DNA from: Gracilaria vermiculophylla
Lineage: Eukaryota > Rhodophyta > Florideophyceae > Gracilariales > Gracilariaceae
Direction of reading: 5' to 3'
Length of the DNA: 58,997 bases
Assembly: GCA_019155205.2 (NCBI GenBank)
Contig: JAHNZQ020003150.1
Location: forward strand, 3,202,353-3,261,349
The notes beneath the pieces were generated by a model. That model was not told the origin of the DNA, did not search any database, and was given only the letters and a program-made list of their open reading frames with translations. The translations under genes were made by a program, and so were the position numbers. Below are positions 57,832 through 58,997 of this stretch, piece after piece (the first letter of the stretch is position 1; every line of letters begins with the position of its first letter).

Positions 57832-57868
57832 GACCTCATATGAGGTCAATTTGACCTCATATGAGGTC
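57832..57868. promoter_or_regulatory. Tandem perfect 16-bp palindromes
   Basis: GACCTCATATGAGGTC occurs at 57832-57847 and 57853-57868, with a 21-bp centre spacing (two helical turns). GGTGCG outside the left copy and CGCACC outside the right copy extend it to a near-perfect 55-bp palindrome. It lies about 390 bp before the carotenoid-oxygenase-like ATG. A dimeric regulator site or a cruciform is possible, but an element end cannot be excluded. Confidence 0.6.
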
Positions 57869-57949
57869 CAACGCACCGGTCGGATAGACACTAGCGCGAT
57901 ATCATTAGTGCCTTACACGTGACATGCACCTTCTCGTTGCCCGGCGCAC

Positions 57950-58111
57950 ATGGCGCCACTTGGCCATCTCCACCACATTCGTATGAGGAGCGCAGACTTT
58001 TTGGCTGATTTCCCAGATATTTCCGACTTTGAATCTGCACAAGCGATATCAAGACCACAAACGCCTAAAGTACGTCGTGAGCGTTGGTCGTACTTGTCGA
58101 CGATATCCTTG
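57950..58111 (+). CDS. Small ORF, 53 aa, upstream of carotenoid-oxygenase-like gene
   Basis: The frame starts MAPLGHLHHIRMRSADFLAD and contains an acidic-aromatic stretch (DFPDISDFESA) followed by a basic C-terminus (KVRRERW). It ends 148 bp before the next gene's ATG. It could be an upstream ORF in the leader, an exon, or chance. No family is recognised. Confidence 0.25.
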
Positions 58112-58259
58112 CGTTGATGCTTCGTTCCGGCCGCACCAATCGCCGCCCAAGGGCGTTGATTAGGTCTCGCCAATGGGTACAATTATTGAAGAACAGAACC
58201 GCACCATGTCCGATGAGTCTCTATTCGTTTGAACACCACCTGTTCGCCACGACGAAAAC

Positions 58260-58997
58260 ATGCACCTCTCACCTCTCTCAAACATAGCATGGGTGGCTCC
58301 CACCTTGCCTCTTCGATCTGCTTCTCCTGCAGCCTTGTCTGTCAGATGTATTCCTCTAATCCGAAACCAACGCATACCCCGAAAGAAGGTGTCTACCATG
58401 ATTCATCTGCCCAACAATGAACAGGCCCTTCCAAACACAACCATTCCTGTGCAGGGCGATACTTTTCATGATCATCGTACAAATCCGCTCGCCCCATATG
58501 AGACATTTGAAGAACACCCAAATCCGCTCTTAGTATCTTTTTCCCGTCCAATTCCATACTACCTTCACGACCAAGTTTACTGCACGGTCGGGCCCGGCAT
58601 ATTTGAGGCTACCCACAGTGATGGAGTCCAGTGGAAAGCAGAACATCCGTATGATGGGATCAGCATGATTTCTTCGTTCCGGTTTAACGCAGATAGTAAT
58701 TCCGTCACCTGCCGCTCGCGTGTCAACAGCATCAGCTTGCTTGAAAAAATCAAGAGCACGCCATCGTATTGGTATAGAAACTACAAAATGGATATCAGAC
58801 AGGAAAGTTTGCTGCACTGTATTCTCAACTGGCGTCCGCCATCGATGGACTCCACAATCGGGCTCCCCTATGCCAATTACGTTGTGCTTCTCGAGAAGAT
58901 TCCGGGAAAGGGGCTGTGTGCGAGAACAGACTCCTCTTGCGCCCAAGCTATTGACCCCATCTCTCTTACCCCTGTCAGACAGTTCCGCTTTTCTGAA
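58260..58997 (+). CDS. Carotenoid-oxygenase-family protein (RPE65/CCD-like), 5' part
   Basis: The frame is open from ATG 58260 (first ATG after a TGA at 58230) to the window end, giving 246 codons without stop. Residues 1-47 are rich in Ser, Arg, Pro and Leu and nearly free of acidic residues, like a plastid transit peptide. A second ATG at 58398 could start a shorter form. From about residue 72 the sequence follows the N-terminal region of carotenoid oxygenases: FEEHPNP, IPYYLHDQVY (98-107), GPGIFEATHSDG (111-122), HPYDG (129-133, usually HWFDG), FRFN (140-143). The four iron-binding His lie further on in the family and are outside the window. Such enzymes cleave carotenoids to apocarotenoids. 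Confidence 0.65.
   Translation, partial: MHLSPLSNIAWVAPTLPLRSASPAALSVRCIPLIRNQRIPRKKVSTMIHLPNNEQALPNTTIPVQGDTFHDHRTNPLAPYETFEEHPNPLLVSFSRPIPYYLHDQVYCTVGPGIFEATHSDGVQWKAEHPYDGISMISSFRFNADSNSVTCRSRVNSISLLEKIKSTPSYWYRNYKMDIRQESLLHCILNWRPPSMDSTIGLPYANYVVLLEKIPGKGLCARTDSSCAQAIDPISLTPVRQFRFSE

Noticed and set aside
57832..57868. Nuclear-receptor response element (TGACCT/AGGTCA half-sites)
   Set aside because: Half-sites match, but nuclear receptors are confined to animals, and nothing else suggests an animal genome.
58530..58946. Minus-strand 138-codon ORF at the right end
   Set aside because: It is antisense to the carotenoid-oxygenase-like frame, which has family motifs and runs open for 246 codons.

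Overview
This is a transposon-dominated window of a eukaryotic nuclear genome. It shows TATA boxes about 130 bp upstream of ATGs, AATAAA signals after stop codons, single-exon host genes, LTR retrotransposons of both superfamilies and four DNA-transposon superfamilies. A red alga (a florideophyte such as Chondrus) is my best guess. It rests on the intronless genes, on a Ty1/copia element whose pol motifs resemble the GalEa/PyRE-type copia known from red algae and aquatic animals, and on a carotenoid-oxygenase-like gene with a possible plastid-targeting leader. This is inference, not proof. Two 100-base runs of N (22472-22571, 39386-39485) are assembly gaps.

Layout. 1-242: a miniature LTR element (TRIM) cut by the window edge, next to a fragment of an old repeat I call R. 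553-7474: mostly non-coding, with hairpins and short duplications. 7475-8197: an intact zinc-finger gene. 9837-12762: a PIF/Harbinger element with two convergent genes. 12766-21271: one copy of R split by a 562-bp solo LTR, by a Ty3/gypsy relic (13603-18469) that itself holds a second TRIM, and then by Tc1/mariner fragments. 22700-27167: a decayed copia element. 28187-29340: a broken host-like gene. 29563-34591: a minus-strand copia element with identical-length 201-bp LTRs, its gag split by a solo LTR with perfect CTCTT target duplications. 35149-49305: a 3-kb segmental duplication carrying two intact paralogous secreted-protein genes. Between the copies lie an avidin-like pseudogene and a secreted-type ORF. 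A 5.5-kb chromodomain-bearing gypsy element sits inside the second copy with perfect CAATT duplications. 50455-54912: a second R copy, split by a nearly intact Tc1/mariner. 55468-57490: piggyBac-like and Tc1-like relics. 57832-57868: a double palindrome. 58260-end: the 5' part of a carotenoid-oxygenase-like gene.

The host genes show no shared pathway. The strongest story is insertion history. Because R occurs twice and the 3-kb block occurs twice, each copy preserves the empty site of insertions in the other, so element ends can be read to the base without any database. The most unusual object is the TRIM. Its LTRs are 79 bp, its primer-binding site is complementary to the anticodon arm of initiator tRNA-Met (half-tRNA priming as in Drosophila copia), and its interior carries a tRNA-like anticodon arm, T arm and Pol III B box, conserved in both copies.
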